Numbered from the stretch's first letter, positions 53,488 through 62,718 are shown. The stretch is DNA of 64,000 bases from an uncultured Nocardioides sp. (GCF_947488025.1 NZ_CANKYS010000009.1:1-64000), one strand, 5' to 3'. Notes: generated by a model from the letters alone, not told the origin. Translations and numbers: made by a program.

Positions 53488-55284
53488 CTACGGGGTCGGG
53501 GTCGGGGTCTCGGTCGGGGGCGGCTCGGTCGGCGGGGGCTCCGTGGGAGGCGGCTCGGTCGTCGGGGTCTCCGTGGGCGTCTCGGTCGGGGTCTCCGTGG
53601 GAGGCGGCTCGGTCGGCTCCTCGAAGGCGGAGACGAAGATCGTCACGGTGCTGCCCTGGTCGGCGGTGCCGCCGGACGGGATCTGGTCGACGACCGTGCC
53701 CCTGGGCTCGGTGGACGCCGCGTCGGTGCGTACGTCGGGCGTGAAGCCGGCGTCGCGGATGGCCCGCTCGGCGGCACCCTGCTTGAGCCCGCGGACGTCG
53801 GGGACCTTCTCGGGTCCGTCGGAGAAGACGATCGTCACGGTGGTGCCCTCCTCCACCGCCGTACCGGCTGCCGGCTCGGTGCTGAGGACCTGGTAGCGGG
53901 GCTCGTCGGAGTCCTGCTCCTGGAAGCGCACCTTGAGGTTCTGCGCGAGCATCGCCGCGCGGGCGTCCTTGCGCGGCGTGCCGACGACGAAGGGGACCTC
54001 GACCTCCGGCTTGCCGAGCGACAGCACGAAGTCCACGGAGGTGCCGGGGTCAGCGAAGACGTCGCGGTTGGGGTCCTGGGAGATGACGGTGTCGGGCGCG
54101 ACGGTCTCCGATGTCTCGCGCGTGATCCGTCCGACCTGGAAGCCGGCGTCGGCGATCTCGAGCCGGGCCTCGTCCTCGGTGAGCCCGACGACGTTGGGTA
54201 CGGCGGTGCGCTCGGATGCGTCGTCGAAGAGCATCCCGTTGAGCAGGTAGGCGCCGCCCGCGAGCAGGGCGACGACGAGGATCCCGGCGAGGACCCACCA
54301 CCCCGTGCGGCTGCGGTTCGGCTCGTCGCCCCCGGGCGGCGTGGCGGCAGCCGCGGCACCGATGGCCGGCGCGACGGTGGTGGCGTAGTCGTCCTGCGGG
54401 GGCGCCACCGGGGGCGGCGCCTGGATCGGGTGGCCGGCGAGGTAGCGCTCGATGTCGGCCTTCATGGCCGCGGCGCTCTGGTAGCGGTCCTCGACCCGCT
54501 TGGCGAGGGACTTCATGACGATCGCGTCGATCTCGGGGTCGAGCTGGTCGTCGAGGTCCGAGGGCGGGGCCGCCTGCTCGCGCACGTGCTGGTAGGCGAC
54601 CGCGACGGGGCTGTCGCCGACGAACGGGGGACGTCCGGTGAGCAGCTCGTAGAGCATGCAGCCGGTGGAGTAGACGTCGGAGCGCGAGTCCACGGTCTCG
54701 CCGCGCGCCTGCTCGGGGGAGAGGTACTGCGCGGTGCCGACCACGGCGGCGGTCTGCGTCATCGTGGAGGAGGCGTCGGAGATCGCGCGGGCGATGCCGA
54801 AGTCCATCACCTTGACGTCACCCGTGGGCGTCAGCATCACGTTGCCGGGCTTGATGTCGCGGTGGATGATCCCGGCGCGGTGGCTGTAGTCGAGTGCCGA
54901 CAGCACGCCGGCGGTGATCTCGAGGGCGCGCTCGGGCAGGATCTTGCGACCCTCGCGGAGGATGTCGCGCAGCGTGCGTCCCTCGACGCACTCCATCACG
55001 ATGTAGGGCTGGGCGACGCCGGACCCGTCGGTGGCCATCTCCTCGCCCGTGTCGTAGGTGGACACGATCGCGGGGTGGTTGAGCGAGGCCGACGACTGCG
55101 CCTCCCGCCGGAAGCGGGCCTGGAAGGTGGCGTCGCTGGCGAGGTCGGTGCGCAGCCGCTTGACCGCGACGGTGCGGCCGAGGCGCTGGTCCTTGCCCTT
55201 GCGGACCTCGGCCATGCCACCTCGACCGAGGAGCTCGCCGAGCTCGTAGCGGCCGCCGATGAGCGTCGGCTCCGACTGCGTCAT
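53488..55284 (-). CDS. pknB: PASTA-domain Ser/Thr protein kinase PknB
   Basis: 598 residues from ATG 55284. The kinase domain is complete: GRGGMAEV loop, Lys42 (VAVKRL), HRDIKPGNV, DFG, and the activation segment TMTQTAAVVGTAQYLSPEQA, which resembles that of mycobacterial PknB. A Pro-rich juxtamembrane linker and one helix (WWVLAGILVVALLAGGAYLL) lead to three PASTA repeats (starts VPNVVGLTEDEA, VPFVVGTPRKDA, VPDVRGLKQGAA); M. tuberculosis PknB has four. The protein ends in a Pro/Thr/Glu tail of about 40 residues that is not usual in PknB. PASTA domains sense muropeptides or lipid II. It overlaps pknA by 4 nt. Confidence 0.95.
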   Translation of the reverse strand: MTQSEPTLIGGRYELGELLGRGGMAEVRKGKDQRLGRTVAVKRLRTDLASDATFQARFRREAQSSASLNHPAIVSTYDTGEEMATDGSGVAQPYIVMECVEGRTLRDILREGRKILPERALEITAGVLSALDYSHRAGIIHRDIKPGNVMLTPTGDVKVMDFGIARAISDASSTMTQTAAVVGTAQYLSPEQARGETVDSRSDVYSTGCMLYELLTGRPPFVGDSPVAVAYQHVREQAAPPSDLDDQLDPEIDAIVMKSLAKRVEDRYQSAAAMKADIERYLAGHPIQAPPPVAPPQDDYATTVAPAIGAAAAATPPGGDEPNRSRTGWWVLAGILVVALLAGGAYLLNGMLFDDASERTAVPNVVGLTEDEARLEIADAGFQVGRITRETSETVAPDTVISQDPNRDVFADPGTSVDFVLSLGKPEVEVPFVVGTPRKDARAAMLAQNLKVRFQEQDSDEPRYQVLSTEPAAGTAVEEGTTVTIVFSDGPEKVPDVRGLKQGAAERAIRDAGFTPDVRTDAASTEPRGTVVDQIPSGGTADQGSTVTIFVSAFEEPTEPPPTETPTETPTETPTTEPPPTEPPPTEPPPTETPTPTP

Positions 55285-56783
55285 CCCTGGTCGCTCCCTT
55301 CGTCTTGTCGCTGTTGGCCGGGCGGGACCTTGGCCCAGAAGCTGACCGTGACCTGGTCACCCTCCTGGAGCGTGCCGCTCGGCTCGACCGACTCCACGAT
55401 GCCGTCCGGCTGGTCGCCGGGGTTCTCCAGCTCCACGGGCACCGGCTCGAGGCCGAGGTCGCGCAGCTCCTTCTCGACGTCCTTGCGGTCGCGTCCGACG
55501 AAGGCGGCCGGGTCGACCTCGACCGTGGCGGGCTCCGTCTCGGTGGGCGTCTCTGTGGGCGTCTCGGTCGGGGTCTCCGTGGGCGTGGCGGGCTCCGTCT
55601 CGGTGGGGGTCTCGGTGGGGGTCTCGGTGGGGGTCGGGCTCGGTGACTGGCCCTGGTCCTGCTGCTGCGACGGAGAGGAGCCCTGGGAGGGGTCGGTGTC
55701 GCGGGCGGCCGGTTCGTCGTCCCGCGTGCCCAGCCACACGGCGAGCAGCACGGCGGCGAGGACGGCCGCGATGCCGATCAGCAGGGGCCACGGCGTCGTA
55801 CGACGGCGGGGCGGGGCCGGCGCGGGGGCGGGCGTCGGCGCGGGGTCGGGCACCGGGGCAGCCGCCGGCATGACCTGCGTCGTGGTGCCGGCGGGCGCGA
55901 CGGCCGGTGCGACGACGGTGGCCGCTCCGGCGCCGGTCGCCGAGGCCGGGTCGCGCAGGGCACGCGCGAACGCGGACCCGTCCGGGAAGCGGTCGGCGGG
56001 GGACTTGGCCAGCGCACGGCGTACGACGGCGGCGAGGTCGGCGGGCACCGTGTCGGGCAGCTCGGGGACCGGGTTGCGCAGGTGGGCGATCGCGGTCGCG
56101 ACGGGGGTGTCGGCGACGAACGGCTTGCGGCCGACCAGGCACTCGAAGGCGACCACGCCGAGGGAGTAGACGTCGGACGCGGCGGTGGCGGTGGTGCCCT
56201 CGGCCTGCTCGGGCGAGATGTAGGCGGGCGTGCCCATCACCTCGCCCGTCTGCGTGAGCGCCATCCCCTCGGCCGCGCGGGCGATGCCGAAGTCGGTCAC
56301 CTTGATCCGGCGGTCGGGGGTGACGAGGAGGTTGGCGGGCTTGACGTCGCGGTGCACGATGCCGGCGGCGTGGGCGACGCCGAGGGCGTCGGCCGCCTGG
56401 GCGAGGAGATCCTGGGTGGCGGCCGGGTCGAGCGGCGCGCCCGGGCGCAGCAGCGCGGACAGCGGCTGGCCCTCGACGAGCTCCATGACCAGGTAGGGCC
56501 GGTGGGTCGCGGAGCCGTCGGTGGGCGAGCCCTGGCCGTAGTCGAAGACCGCGGCGATGCCGGGGTGGTGCAGCGCAGCGGCGTGGCGGGCCTCGGTCTC
56601 GAAGCGGGTGCGGAAGAGCGTGTCGTCGGCGTACTCGGGCTTGAGCACCTTCACCGCCACGGGCCGGTCCAGGACGGTGTCGCGCGCCGACCACACCTCA
56701 CCCATGCCGCCGGTGGCGATGCGGGACTCGAGGACGTAGCGGCGGGCGTCGTCGACGTGGCCACCGGGCGCGAGCGCGGTCAC
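55281..56783 (-). CDS. pknA: PknA-like Ser/Thr protein kinase with one PASTA-like domain
   Basis: 500 residues from GTG 56783. The active kinase domain has ATGGMGEV, Lys45 (PVAVKVL), IVHRDVKPANLL, VTDFGIARA and GTPAYISPEQAEG. After one helix (WPLLIGIAAVLAAVLLAVWLG) there is a Thr-Glu-Pro repeat linker, then about 65 residues (PAAFVGRDRKDVEKELRDLG ... VESVEPSGTLQEGDQVTVSFW) that match the PASTA pattern. PknA of M. tuberculosis lacks this domain. Such a kinase could sense wall fragments itself. It overlaps pbpA by 4 nt and pknB by 4 nt. Confidence 0.9.
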   Translation of the reverse strand: MTALAPGGHVDDARRYVLESRIATGGMGEVWSARDTVLDRPVAVKVLKPEYADDTLFRTRFETEARHAAALHHPGIAAVFDYGQGSPTDGSATHRPYLVMELVEGQPLSALLRPGAPLDPAATQDLLAQAADALGVAHAAGIVHRDVKPANLLVTPDRRIKVTDFGIARAAEGMALTQTGEVMGTPAYISPEQAEGTTATAASDVYSLGVVAFECLVGRKPFVADTPVATAIAHLRNPVPELPDTVPADLAAVVRRALAKSPADRFPDGSAFARALRDPASATGAGAATVVAPAVAPAGTTTQVMPAAAPVPDPAPTPAPAPAPPRRRTTPWPLLIGIAAVLAAVLLAVWLGTRDDEPAARDTDPSQGSSPSQQQDQGQSPSPTPTETPTETPTETEPATPTETPTETPTETPTETEPATVEVDPAAFVGRDRKDVEKELRDLGLEPVPVELENPGDQPDGIVESVEPSGTLQEGDQVTVSFWAKVPPGQQRQDEGSDQG

Positions 56784-58240
56784 TGGTTGATCACCGCCTC
56801 CATCACCGACTTGGCGATCGGGCCGCCGAGGCGACCGCCGCCGATCTCCGAGCGCGAGGTGTCGCTCGACTGCACCAGGACGGCGACGGCGACCTGGGGG
56901 TCGTCGGCCGGGGCGAACGAGACGAACCAGGCGTAGGGCGGCCGGTCCGCGGTGGACTGCGCGGTGCCGGTCTTGCCGGCGACCTGCACGCCCGGGATCT
57001 GCGCCGGGGTCGCGGTGCCGGAGTCGACGGTCGCGACCATCATCGTGGTCAGCTCCTCGGCGGTGGTGCTCGAGATCGCCTTGCTGATGGTCTGCGGGTC
57101 GGTGCGGTCGAGGACCGACAGGTTGGCGGCACGCACCTCGTCGACGACGTAGGGGCGCATCACGTCACCGTCGTTGGCGATCGCGGCGGCGACCATCGCC
57201 ATCTGCAGCGGGGTGGCGGTCACGCTGGACTGGCCGATGCCCGAGAGCGCCGTCTGCGGCGGGTCGAGGTCGGGCGGGTAGAGCGACTCCGCCTGCCCGC
57301 CGAGGTCCTCCAGCGAGGTGTCGTTGAAGCCGAAGGCCTCGGCCTGCTCGGTCATCGCCTCGACGCCGAGCTCGTTGGCCAGGCTCATGAAGGTGACGTT
57401 GCACGAGACCTGCAACGCCTGGGTCAGCGTGATCCGACGACCGCCGCAGTTGCCGCCGTCGTAGTTGCCGACCGTCGTCGTGGACTGCGGCAGCTTGAAG
57501 CGGTAGCCGCCGGGGACCTGGGAGTCGGCGTCGTAGTTGCCCGACTCGATCGCGGCCGCGGCGGTGACGAGCTTGAACGTCGACCCCGGGGGCAGCGTGG
57601 TGCCGATCGCGCGGTTGATCAGGGGCTCGCGGGGGTCGGCGTTGAGCTCCTTGCTGAGCTCGGCGACCGCACCGAAGTCGTGCGAGGCGAGCTTGTTGGG
57701 GTCGAAGGTCGGGGTGGAGGCCATCGCCAGCACGCGGCCGGTCGTCGGCTCGAGGGCCACGACGGCGCCCTGTGCGTCGCCCGGGAGTCCCTCGAGGCCC
57801 GCCCAGGCGGCGTCCTGCGCGGCGGCGTCCGCCGTCAGCTGGACGTTGCCGCCCTTGGGGTCGCTGTTGCTGAGCATGTCGACGAGGCGGGTGACGAACA
57901 GCCGCGAGTCGTCGCCGGCGAGCACGGCGTTCTGCGAGCTCTCGACGCCGGTCTGGCCGTACCAGGAGAAGTAGCCGGTGATCGGTGCGTACTTGAAGGG
58001 CTGGGAGTAGGTGCGCTGGAACTTGTACTTGTCGTCGGAGGGCACGCTGCGGGCGATCGCCTCCTTGCCGACGAGGATCGCGCCGCGCTCACGGGAGAAC
58101 GTCGCGGTGATGATCCGTCGGTTGCGCGGGTCGTCGGACAGGGAGTCCGCGCGGACGTACATCAGGTAGCTCGCGTTGACGAGCAGCGCCAGGAAGAGGA
58201 CCAGGCAGAAGACCGAGACGACTCTGATGGGCTTGTTCAT
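56780..58240 (-). CDS. pbpA: Class B penicillin-binding protein PbpA
   Basis: 486 residues from ATG 58240. N-terminal membrane helix (VVSVFCLVLFLALLVNASYLMY), a dimerisation region, then the transpeptidase: Ser220-Thr-Phe-Lys223 in LPPGSTFKLV, Ser279-Cys-Asn281 and Lys423-Thr-Gly425 in AGKTGTAQ. It cross-links peptidoglycan with the RodA polymerase encoded just upstream; the genes overlap by 4 nt. In mycobacteria PbpA acts in division and elongation and is controlled by the kinases of this same operon. Confidence 0.95.
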   Translation of the reverse strand: MNKPIRVVSVFCLVLFLALLVNASYLMYVRADSLSDDPRNRRIITATFSRERGAILVGKEAIARSVPSDDKYKFQRTYSQPFKYAPITGYFSWYGQTGVESSQNAVLAGDDSRLFVTRLVDMLSNSDPKGGNVQLTADAAAQDAAWAGLEGLPGDAQGAVVALEPTTGRVLAMASTPTFDPNKLASHDFGAVAELSKELNADPREPLINRAIGTTLPPGSTFKLVTAAAAIESGNYDADSQVPGGYRFKLPQSTTTVGNYDGGNCGGRRITLTQALQVSCNVTFMSLANELGVEAMTEQAEAFGFNDTSLEDLGGQAESLYPPDLDPPQTALSGIGQSSVTATPLQMAMVAAAIANDGDVMRPYVVDEVRAANLSVLDRTDPQTISKAISSTTAEELTTMMVATVDSGTATPAQIPGVQVAGKTGTAQSTADRPPYAWFVSFAPADDPQVAVAVLVQSSDTSRSEIGGGRLGGPIAKSVMEAVINQ

Positions 58241-59640
58241 CGGAGCTTCACCACCTGCGTGCTCTCGCTGTCGGAGCCGGCCTCGTCGACGGGGTCGAGG
58301 CGCGGCGCGGGCCGGCGGGCCTGGTCGGACACCCGCAGCAGCAGCGCCACGATCACCCAGTTGGCCACCAGCGAGGAGCCGCCGTAGGAGAGGAACGGCG
58401 TCGTCAGGCCGGTCAGCGGGATGAGGCCTGTGACGCCACCGATGACGACGAAGACCTGGAGGGCGACGATGGCACCGAGGCCCACCGCCAGCAGCTTGCC
58501 GAAGCCGTCACGCGAGATCAGCGCGATGCGCAGCGCCCGCTCCACGATCAGGCCGTAGCAGAGGATGATCGCCATGATCGCGGTCAGGCCGAGCTCCTCG
58601 CCGATCGTGGAGACGATGAAGTCGGAGTAGGCGAACGGCACCCGCTCGGGGAAGCCGTTGCCGAAGCCGCGGCCGATCAACCCGCCCCAGCCCTGGCCGA
58701 ACAGTGCCTCGACGAGCTGGTAGCTGCCGGGGGAGGCGTCGTAGTAGTCCATCGGGTGCAGCCAGAAGTTGAAGCGGTTCTGCACGTTGCCGACGAAGGT
58801 GTACGCCGCCAGCGCGCCGGCGCCGAACAGCAGGCCGCCGACGACGAGCCAGCCGGGGCGCTCGGTGGCGACGTAGAGCATCGTGAGGAACAGGCCGAAG
58901 AACAGCAGCGAGGAGCCGAGGTCGTTCTGGAGGACCAGGATCATCATCGAGACGCCGAACATCGCCAGGATCGGGCCGAGGTCACGACCACGCGGCAGGT
59001 CGATGAACACCACTCGGCGCCCGGCCAGTGCGAGGGCGTCGCGGTGGAGGACGAGGTAGCCCGCGAACGCGATCACCAGCAGCACCTTGGCGACCTCGCC
59101 GGGCTGGAAGCTGAAGCCGGCGACGTTGATCCAGATGCGGGCGCCGTTGATCTCGCGGCCGATGACGGGGAGGAAGGGCAGGATCAGCAGCAGGATGCCG
59201 AGCAGGCCAGCGGTGTAGGTGAACCGCTGGAGCACCCGGTGGTCGCGCAGCAGGACCAGCGTGACGATGAAGAGGATCACGCCGAGCGTCATCCAGGTGA
59301 GCTGCTGGCGGGCGAACGTGTCCGACTGCCCGAGCGCCTCGTAGGTGAGGTCGAGGCGGCGGATCACGGCGAGCCCCAGGCCGTTGAGCGCCGCGACGAG
59401 CGGCAGCAGCACCGGGTCGGCGTACGGCGCCACGATGCGCACGGTGATGTGGGCGGCGACGATCAGCGCGGTCAGCCAGCTGCCGTAGCCGACGAGGTCG
59501 GCGGGCACGACGCCCTCCACGCCGAGGCCGACGGCGGCGTAGGCGCCGATGCCGACCGCGAGCGCGAGCACGAGCAGGAACAGCTCCGCACCCCGGCGAC
59601 GCCGGTGCACGAAGCCCATCAGGGTCCCGGTCTGACTCAT
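58237..59640 (-). CDS. rodA: RodA/FtsW-type peptidoglycan glycosyltransferase
   Basis: 467 residues from ATG 59640 (MSQTGTLMGFVHRRRRG), 19 nt after pstP; an ATG at 59685 overlaps pstP and is less likely. About 12 helices. SEDS signatures include ARIWINVAGFSFQPGEVAKVLLVIAFAGYL (catalytic-aspartate region is less clear), QNDLGSSLLFFGLFLTMLYVA, and the C-terminal GLTTPFLSYGGSSLVANW. It polymerises glycan strands with PbpA. The tail (EAGSDSESTQVVKLR) is cytoplasmic and could carry phosphosites. Confidence 0.94.
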   Translation of the reverse strand: MSQTGTLMGFVHRRRRGAELFLLVLALAVGIGAYAAVGLGVEGVVPADLVGYGSWLTALIVAAHITVRIVAPYADPVLLPLVAALNGLGLAVIRRLDLTYEALGQSDTFARQQLTWMTLGVILFIVTLVLLRDHRVLQRFTYTAGLLGILLLILPFLPVIGREINGARIWINVAGFSFQPGEVAKVLLVIAFAGYLVLHRDALALAGRRVVFIDLPRGRDLGPILAMFGVSMMILVLQNDLGSSLLFFGLFLTMLYVATERPGWLVVGGLLFGAGALAAYTFVGNVQNRFNFWLHPMDYYDASPGSYQLVEALFGQGWGGLIGRGFGNGFPERVPFAYSDFIVSTIGEELGLTAIMAIILCYGLIVERALRIALISRDGFGKLLAVGLGAIVALQVFVVIGGVTGLIPLTGLTTPFLSYGGSSLVANWVIVALLLRVSDQARRPAPRLDPVDEAGSDSESTQVVKLR

Positions 59641-59659
59641 CGTCGTCCGTCCGTCACCC

Positions 59660-60901
59660 TCAGCTGACGTCCTGGCGCGCGGCATAGTTGTCGACGGTCA
59701 ACCGCGCGTCCTCCAGGTCGTCGGCCTCGATGCCCTCGCGGACCTGCTCGGCGTCGATGTCGCTGAGCCGGGTCAGCTCGACGTCGGTGACCTCGTAGGC
59801 GTGGGAGAGCGAGATGCCGGGCAGGCTGGCGTCGATGCCTCGGAAGATCGCGACGTTGCCGTCCTCCTCGGCGACGTAGAACTGCTGCTGGCTCCACGAC
59901 CAGCCGGCGGCCAGCACGACCCAGGCCAGGCCGAGCAGCACGGCGGCCACCAGCAGGCGGCGCAGCCAGGAGTAGCGGCCCGGGTCGCGGGGGGCGTAGC
60001 GCGCGGCCTCCGGATCGATCGGGTCGGCGACGTAGGCGCCCTCGGGCACGTCGTCGGGCACGGGCGGGATCTCGCCGGTGTCGCCGGAGCGGTGGCCGCG
60101 GAACAGTCCGCCGACCGCGCCGCCGAGCGGCATCCGTCGCGGCAGGTCGGCGGCGGCGCCGACGAGGAGCGGGGCGAGGTCTTCCGGCGGCGCCTCCTCG
60201 GAGACGTCGGCGACGATGCAGGTGACGTTGTCGGTGCTGCCGGCCTCGAGGCTGGCCCGGACCAGCTCGACGGCGGCGAAGTCGGGGGTGCCGGTGCCGA
60301 GGATCTCGGCCATCCGGTCGTGGGTGAGCGTGCCGCAGGCACCGTCGCTGCAGATGAAGACGCGGTCGCCGACCTCGGCGGGGAACTCGAAGAGGTCGGG
60401 CTCCTCGTGGCGGATGCCGTCGAGCGCCTTGAGGATGAGGTTGCGGTGCGGGTGGGTCCGCGACTGCTCCTCGGTGATGCGGCCCTCGTCGATGAGCGAC
60501 TGGACGAACGTGTGGTCGTGGGTCAGCTGGCGCAGCTCGCCGCGACGGTAGAGGTAGGCCCGGCTGTCGCCGATGTGGCCGACCCCGAAGCGGGTGCCGT
60601 CGAAGAGCGCGACGGTCGCGGTGGTGGAGGTGCCGTTGAGGCCGGGGTCCTCCTCGACGAGCTCGGCGATCCGGTCGTCGGCACGGTGGACGGCACCGGC
60701 CACCTGGCCGAGGAGGTCGTCGTCCGGCTCCTGGTCGAGCTTGCGCAGCGCCTGCACGGCGGTGCTGGAGGCGAGGTCGCCGCGGACCGCGCCGCCGACG
60801 CCGTCGCAGACCGTCAGCAGCCAGGGACCGGCGTACCCGCTGTCCTGGTTCTCCCGGCGCACCCGGCCGACGTCGGAGATCGCGGAGTAGTGGAGGTACA
60901 T
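59660..60901 (-). CDS. pstP: PP2C-type Ser/Thr phosphatase PstP
   Basis: 413 residues from ATG 60901, whose A is shared with the fhaB stop (TGATG). PP2C motifs: SDVGRVRRENQDSGY, LTVCDGVGGAVRGDLAS (metal aspartate), VGHIGDSRAYLYRRGELRQLTHDHT, VFICSDGACGTL and AGSTDNVTCIVADV. One membrane helix (LRRLLVAAVLLGLAWVVLAAGWSW) precedes an extracytoplasmic domain of about 90 residues. It removes phosphates placed by PknA and PknB. DGMGG of most homologues is DGVGG here. Confidence 0.95.
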   Translation of the reverse strand: MYLHYSAISDVGRVRRENQDSGYAGPWLLTVCDGVGGAVRGDLASSTAVQALRKLDQEPDDDLLGQVAGAVHRADDRIAELVEEDPGLNGTSTTATVALFDGTRFGVGHIGDSRAYLYRRGELRQLTHDHTFVQSLIDEGRITEEQSRTHPHRNLILKALDGIRHEEPDLFEFPAEVGDRVFICSDGACGTLTHDRMAEILGTGTPDFAAVELVRASLEAGSTDNVTCIVADVSEEAPPEDLAPLLVGAAADLPRRMPLGGAVGGLFRGHRSGDTGEIPPVPDDVPEGAYVADPIDPEAARYAPRDPGRYSWLRRLLVAAVLLGLAWVVLAAGWSWSQQQFYVAEEDGNVAIFRGIDASLPGISLSHAYEVTDVELTRLSDIDAEQVREGIEADDLEDARLTVDNYAARQDVS

Positions 60902-61383
60902 CACTTCCGCAGCTCCAGGATCGTCTTGCCGACGCGGACCTGGACGCCGGGGCCGATGGTGGTGGGCTGGGTGATGCGGACCGGGCCGACGTAGGTGCCG
61001 TTGGTCGAGCCGAGGTCCTCGACGAACCACTCGTCGCCGCTGGCCGCCACGCGGGCGTGGCGGGTGGAGACGTAGTCGTCGTCGAGCTTGATCGCGGCGT
61101 CGCTGCCGCGGCCGATGAGGAGCGGGGCGTCGGCGAGCTCGGCGCGGGTGCCGGGGTTCTCGCCCTCGACCACGAGCAGGTGGGTGGGGGCTCCGCGCCG
61201 CGGCTTCCTGGGGGCCTTGGGTGCCTTGCCCTTGCGGGCGGGTGCGGGCGCGCCGTTGCGCGCGGTCTCGGGCACCCGGGCTCCGAACATGTCGGAGCGG
61301 ATCACCGAGATCGCGGACAGCACGAAGATCCAGAGGATCGCCAGGAACGCGATGCGGATCAGGAAGAGGGTCAGCTCAGACAT
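60901..61383 (-). CDS. fhaB: FHA-domain protein FhaB (FipA)
   Basis: 160 residues from ATG 61383, overlapping fhaA by 8 nt. An N-terminal helix (LTLFLIRIAFLAILWIFVLSAISVI) anchors it. A basic linker (RKGKAPKAPRKPRRGAP) leads to a single FHA domain with LLIGRGSDAAIKLDDDYVSTRHARV and EDLGSTNGTYVG, holding the phosphothreonine-binding Arg, Ser, His and Asn. In mycobacteria this protein links kinase signals to division proteins. Confidence 0.94.
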   Translation of the reverse strand: MSELTLFLIRIAFLAILWIFVLSAISVIRSDMFGARVPETARNGAPAPARKGKAPKAPRKPRRGAPTHLLVVEGENPGTRAELADAPLLIGRGSDAAIKLDDDYVSTRHARVAASGDEWFVEDLGSTNGTYVGPVRITQPTTIGPGVQVRVGKTILELRK

Positions 61384-62092
61384 TCCAGCCCCCGGCCTCG
61401 TCGCGTCCGCCGTCGATGCGGACCGTCATCTCGGTGTGGCCGATCTTGATGGTCGAGCCGTCGCGCAGCCGCGCGCGGGGGACCTTGGTGCCGTCGACCA
61501 GGATCCCGTTGGTGGAGCCGAGGTCGACCGCCTCGACGCCGTCGATGCTGACCTCGAGCTCGAGGTGGCGCCGGCTCACGCCCGGGTCGTTGATGCGCAG
61601 GTCGGCCTCGGTGCCGCGGCCGACCACCAGGCCCGGCGGGCGCAGCGGGTGGCGCGTGCCGTTGACCTCGAGGGTGGCGTGGGACGAGCGGGTGCGGGTG
61701 CGCTGGTCGTTGTCGGTGACGCTCGCCTGCGCCTTGGACCGGATCCGGAAGCGGCCGGTGGTGAGGTCGTCGGCGGACTCGAAGGCGATGGCGATCGGGC
61801 CGGTGAAGACGTAGCCCTGCGCGTCGGCGTGGTCCTGCAGTTGGTCGACGAGGTCCTGCTCGAGCGCGCGGCCGAGGCCGACGATGCGGTCGAGGTCGGT
61901 GGCGGACAGCTCGACGTGGAAGTCGTTGGGCACCAGCCGGCGCTGCCGGCTCAGCACCTGGGCGTTGTTGTCGCACTCGCGCTGGAGCGCGGCGGCGATC
62001 TCGACGGGCTGCACGGCGCTGCGGAAGGCCCGCGCGAACACGCCGGAGATCACGGTCTCGAGCCGCTGCTCGAAGCGCTGCAAGGGGTTCAT
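61376..62092 (-). CDS. fhaA: FHA-domain protein FhaA (DUF3662 + FHA)
   Basis: 238 residues from ATG 62092, with gaggagg about 13 nt upstream. DUF3662 domain: MNPLQRFEQRLETVISGVFA ... PVEIAAALQRECDNNA ... VPNDFHVELSATDLDRI. A linker much shorter than in mycobacteria is followed by the FHA domain: LVVGRGTEADLRINDPGVSRRHLEL and DLGSTNGILVDGTKV. In mycobacteria FhaA binds the phosphorylated MurJ pseudokinase and slows wall synthesis. It opens the fhaA-fhaB-pstP-rodA-pbpA-pknA-pknB operon; the promoter should lie in the 165-bp gap up to tRNA-Leu, where no gene is seen. Confidence 0.94.
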   Translation of the reverse strand: MNPLQRFEQRLETVISGVFARAFRSAVQPVEIAAALQRECDNNAQVLSRQRRLVPNDFHVELSATDLDRIVGLGRALEQDLVDQLQDHADAQGYVFTGPIAIAFESADDLTTGRFRIRSKAQASVTDNDQRTRTRSSHATLEVNGTRHPLRPPGLVVGRGTEADLRINDPGVSRRHLELEVSIDGVEAVDLGSTNGILVDGTKVPRARLRDGSTIKIGHTEMTVRIDGGRDEAGGWNV

Positions 62093-62213
62093 CCTCAGGC
62101 CTCCTCTCGTCGAACCGTCGGGGTGGGCAGGCATCAACGACCGCCCGACCGGTGCCGCCGAGCGTACCGGCCGGGCGCGCCCGCGCCACGCTGGCGCCCC
62201 GGCGTCCAGCCGA

Positions 62214-62244
62214 TTGGGAGGGCGCGTCGGGGGTGGGGTAGCCT
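62214..62244 (+). promoter_or_regulatory. Candidate tRNA-Leu promoter
   Basis: TTGGGA (62214-62219), 19 nt, TAGCCT (62239-62244), 13 nt before the tRNA. It has the same form and spacing as the element before tRNA-Ile. Confidence 0.35.
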
Positions 62245-62257
62245 GAGCCCGCTTCTT

Positions 62258-62340
62258 GCGCGAGTGGCGGAACGGCAGACGCGCTGCGTTCAGGTCGCAG
62301 TGTCCGAAAGGGCGTGGGGGTTCAAATCCCCCCTCGCGCA
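62258..62340 (+). tRNA. tRNA-Leu (anticodon CAG)
   Basis: 83 nt with acceptor GCGCGAG / CTCGCGC, discriminator A, anticodon loop TTCAGGT, a long class II variable arm (tgtccgaaagggcg) and T-loop GGTTCAAATCC. CCA is not encoded. CTG is the major leucine codon in GC-rich genomes, so this is likely a heavily used tRNA. Confidence 0.96.
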
Positions 62341-62351
62341 CCCAGTGTGAC

Positions 62352-62379
62352 AAGGCCCCGGACTTCGGTCCGGGGCCTT
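62352..62379 (+). terminator. Terminator after tRNA-Leu
   Basis: AAGGCCCCGGA (62352-62362) pairs perfectly with TCCGGGGCCTT (62369-62379) around a cttcgg tetraloop-type loop, 11 nt after the tRNA. It ends in ttcgtcgtt. Confidence 0.85.
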
Positions 62380-62415
62380 CGTCGTTGCGCTTGTCCGCGT
62401 CGGCATGCTCGGGGC

Positions 62416-62718
62416 ATGGCGCCCACCGAGCCGACCGAGGACGAGAAGTGGCTGGTCGTCGACGGCCGGCGCTGGCGGCGTACGGACCCGGCCATCCCGG
62501 CGGACGAGCGGGCGCGGCTGAAGTCCCACCTCGGTCGCGGCCGCTCGGGCGTGCGTACGGCGCGCGACGACGCGGAGCTCGAGGCAACCCGCCACCGCAC
62601 CCAGCTGGCCAAGGTCGGGCTCGGCGAGCGCGGCCCGACGTGGTGGGAGCAGACCGACGCCGAGCGGCGCGAGCGGTGGGAGTCCGCGCTGGCCGAGCTC
62701 GACGCCCTCGACGACTGA
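62416..62718 (+). CDS. Small hypothetical protein
   Basis: 100 residues from ATG 62416; the frame is open upstream through the tRNA but that is not translated. It is highly charged with many Trp/Arg (KWLVVDGRRWRRTDPAIP, GPTWWEQTDAERRERW). The first block VVDGRRWRRTDPAIPADERARLKSHLGRGRSGV resembles a small actinobacterial family annotated as biopolymer transporter Tol-like or hypothetical. I would not transfer a function. It is predicted to be cytoplasmic and helical. The nitroreductase starts 31 nt downstream. Confidence 0.75.
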   Translation: MAPTEPTEDEKWLVVDGRRWRRTDPAIPADERARLKSHLGRGRSGVRTARDDAELEATRHRTQLAKVGLGERGPTWWEQTDAERRERWESALAELDALDD

